Shown here in pieces: positions 61,699 through 64,000 of a DNA stretch of 64,000 bases. Origin of the DNA: Lumnitzera littorea (taxonomy: Eukaryota > Streptophyta > Magnoliopsida > Myrtales > Combretaceae); contig JAMXBB010000011.1 in NCBI GenBank assembly GCA_024138015.1, positions 70,355,308-70,419,307 on the forward strand, read 5' to 3'. Under the pieces are notes generated by a model that ran no database searches, was not told where the DNA came from, and worked only from the letters and a program-made list of their open reading frames with translations. The position numbers and the translations under genes were made by a program. Within the stretch, counting starts at the first letter, position 1; the number at the start of each line of letters is the position of its first letter.

Positions 61699-62257
61699 GT
61701 AAATCCCTAGGGCAACATTACAAATAAGAAAATTACAAGAAAGTATATACAAAAAGAGGATTCCTAGTACATATGAAAAAGGGTAAAAGGACAAAAGACA
61801 AAAATGGAAAAGTGGTATAATGTCAAACAAGATGGACCGGTGGCAGTGCAACGTTGGTCCTGTATGAATATTCTCTGAGTACAGCAGGTGATAAAGATCA
61901 AGATGTTACAATAATAAAGGGGTCGGGACGAGAGAGATGGTAGTATGCCGAAAGAAAACAACTTAGCCAATAAGTGAGTCTCTCATCATTCGGTAAGAAC
62001 CTCTCGGTAGCAACTGGTCAGATTACTCGACACAGGGTCCTCGGCTAGGGAATGGTCGGCATCATCACTACTAAGAGCATAGATCATAGTATGACAATGT
62101 AGGGGGCTTAAGGAGTTTAGCCACCTTCCTTCGATGTAATCTTTCTCATCATCAACAGGTTGTTGAGAGAGAATTCTTCGGGTGAAGGATTGCAATCATC
62201 GGAGTCATGTACGATAATGGGACTGTTGGTCGGCAGTTCATTAGTTCCATGGGGTTG

Positions 62258-64000
62258 CTAAAGATTTGCCCTCAAATCTTGGTCTTTGTCATCATCCGAT
62301 ACATAAGGAGTCAAATTAGTGATGTTGAAGGAGGTAGATACGCTAAAACCTTCAGGTAGCTCAATCTCATAGGCGTTATCATTAATGCGCCTTAGGATCC
62401 TATAAGGTCCATCCATCCTGGGAGATAGTTTGTTGGTCCTTCTGCTAGGGAAGCGTTCTTTGCTAAGATGGACCCAGACAAGGTTGCTAGGGGTATAAAC
62501 GACTCGTCTCCTTCAACGGTTTCCCACTTCCTTTTGTTGGGCTACAGTTTTGGCTACTTATTCGGCAATCTTCTGATGTAACCTTTAGAACTCCTCGGTA
62601 AGCTGTAGGCTAGATTGACTTTCTCCTTATGTGGTCGGGTTGTTAATTAAATTTAAGAGTAGGTTCGGGTTAAGTCCATAAACAACCTCAAATGGTGATG
62701 TTTCGGTTGAGCTGTGAGTTAAGTGATTGTAGGCAAATTCAATGATGAGCAGGCATAAATCCCAATTACGAGAGTTCTTTCCAACCATGGCACACAGGAG
62801 ATTATCGACGTTTCTGTTAACTACTTCAGTTTGGTCGTCTATCTAGGGGTGGCAAGAGGTACTGAATAGGAGCTTAGTGCCAAGTTTCCTCTATAGGGTC
62901 TTCCAAAAGAAGTTTGTGAATTTCAAATTACGGTTGAACATAATACTTCTCGGTACTCTATGTAGTCGCACAATTTTCTGCAAAAAGAGGTTAGCGACAA
63001 ATAAAACATCATTGGTTCTGTGGTAGGGAATGAAGTGGCCCATCTTGCTAAACCAATCGACTACCACCATGATGGAATTATGTCTTCTCAGCATGTGGGG
63101 AAGGTCAAGCATGAAATCCATGATTAGATTGGTCCACGGCTACTCGAGAATTGGTAAGGGTATATATTTTTTGTAGGGCTCTCTCTTCCCTTTTGCATAT
63201 TTACACACCTTGCACCTCTTAAGTATTCGGTGCACATCCTTCATCATTTTAAGCCAGTAAAAGTACTTCAATATCTCAATCGTCCTCTTTTCTCCAAAAT
63301 GGCTAGCCAAACCCCTGGCATGAGCTTCTCGAACCAGTAGCTCCCTTGTAGAACCACTCAACATGCAAATCTGCTTACCCTTTATCAAGAACCCCTCACT
63401 CAAGTAGAACCCTTCCATAGCTCTTCTAGCATTGCATCTAGTTACTAAGGGTCCAAAATGTGGGTCATACTCATATTGATTAAGTAAAGTACCGAATCTA
63501 AGTACCTTAGCTTGTAACGTTGTGGTGAGGGTATGACGGTGAGAAAGTGTATCAGCTGCTATATTGGTACTTCCCTTCTTATATCTGATGACATAGCAAA
63601 AGGTTTCCAAGAATTCGACCCATTTGACATGACGTCGAGAAAGCTTCTATTGCCCGCGAAGATGCTTAAGAGATTCATGATCCGAATAAATGATGAATTC
63701 TCTCGGCAACAGATAATGCTACTAGTTCTAAAGTGTACGGATAAGGGCATAGAATTCTTTGTCATAAGTTAAGTAATTCAAGGCAGCACCTCGGAGTTTT
63801 TTGCTGAAGTAGGTAATAGGTCAACGCTCCAGCATAAGGACAACACCAATGTTGACACCAGATGCATCACATTTAACCCTTGAAAACCTTCTTGAAATCT
63901 AGCAGGGTGAGTATTGGAGCAGACGTTAGTTTAGTCTTTACGTCTTTAAAACTCCTCTAAGCCTTTTCTATCCTTTTAAACTCAACGTTCTTCTTGGTCA
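62258..64000 (-). pseudogene. RNase H-integrase part of gypsy element 2, decayed
   Basis: Minus strand from 64000: RNase H with VKCDASGV, PITYFSKKLRGAALNY, YDKEFYALIRTL and IIYSDHESLKHL. A frameshift precedes VKCDAS and stops replace Gln/Trp (RGQ-stop-KLS, TL-stop-N). An open 156-codon stretch (63610-63140) carries YKKGSTNIAADTLSHR and the integrase zinc-binding part (HARGLASHFG..CKVCKYAKG). The core at 63121-62891 has DFMLDLPHMLRRHNSIMVVV, DWFSKMGHFIPYHRTND and FNRNLKFTNFFWKTL; the second catalytic Asp is Asn here. The C-terminal part (PSRRTNKLSPRMDGPYRI, RINDNAYEIELPEG) ends with TAG at 62260-62258. No chromodomain was recognised. Confidence 0.88.

Larger units (their letters stand above)
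61480..64000 (-). mobile_element. Ty3/gypsy element 2, minus strand, 3' part
   Basis: On the minus strand it runs from RNase H (window edge) through integrase into a non-coding 3' region with a TATA box and LTR-like sequence ending near 61480. Parts of that 3' region resemble the LTR of element 1: AGTGGCGAGTG..CCTTG..ACTTGTGCATTATATTAAGTG compares with AGTGGCAAGTGTCCTTGGACCATACTTGTGCATCATATTAAGTG. The two elements are therefore related. The 5' half and the second LTR lie outside the window. Confidence 0.8.

Noticed and set aside
63533..63772. 79-codon plus-strand frame
   Set aside because: Antisense of the RNase H region of gypsy element 2.

Overview
The window is AT-rich nuclear DNA of a flowering plant, most likely a eudicot. 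The evidence is GT-AG introns, plant-type transposable elements (Mutator with a plant mobile domain gene, PIF/Harbinger with a Myb-like ORF, Ty3/gypsy with initiator-Met-tRNA primer sites, hAT-like and other small inverted-repeat elements) and plant host proteins. I see no rRNA, tRNA, CRISPR array or bacterial-type operon. Only one host gene looks intact. Almost everything else is transposon or transposon debris.

Layout. 1-6.6 kb is intergenic, with microsatellites, a short G-quadruplex-type G run and an LTR-like remnant. 6.7-13.7 kb is a cluster of one unnamed repeat family: an imperfect palindrome with arms of about 1.1 kb, plus direct copies, interrupted by two small foldback elements and a 1.8 kb hAT-like element that itself carries a nested foldback element. 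13.75-14.9 kb has exon-like but unidentified sequence. 15.1-18.0 kb (minus strand) is an intact four-exon gene for a 137-residue DUF971/GBBH-like N-terminal-domain protein with Site II motifs upstream. 18.8-19.2 kb is a second copy of the nested foldback element. 23.1-30.0 kb is a complete 6.9 kb Mutator-like element (MULE) with inverted terminal repeats and a perfect 9-bp target duplication. On its minus strand it carries a decayed transposase gene followed by a decayed plant mobile domain (PMD) gene. 31.7-32.9 kb is a second hAT-like copy with a perfect 8-bp duplication.

33.2-40.0 kb holds PIF/Harbinger material, including a decayed DDE transposase followed by its Myb/SANT-like partner. 44.6-45.0 kb is a two-exon C-terminal fragment of N-carbamoylputrescine amidase. 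46.6-53.1 kb is a full-length decayed Ty3/gypsy element with both LTRs. 55.3-58.5 kb is LTR-like debris, including a C-rich degenerate repeat. 61.5-64 kb is the 3' part of a second Ty3/gypsy element on the minus strand, running off the window.

A theme across the MULE, Harbinger and gypsy genes is that frames are still long and readable but punctuated by stops. Most of the stops I could align to a conserved residue are Gln, Trp or Arg codons turned into TAG, TAA or TGA by C-to-T or G-to-A change. This is what long-term cytosine methylation and deamination of silenced elements would leave. The two gypsy LTRs likewise differ mainly by transitions. I found no convincing novel system; the best leads are the MULE-PMD element, the deamination signature and the nested insertions with recognisable empty sites.
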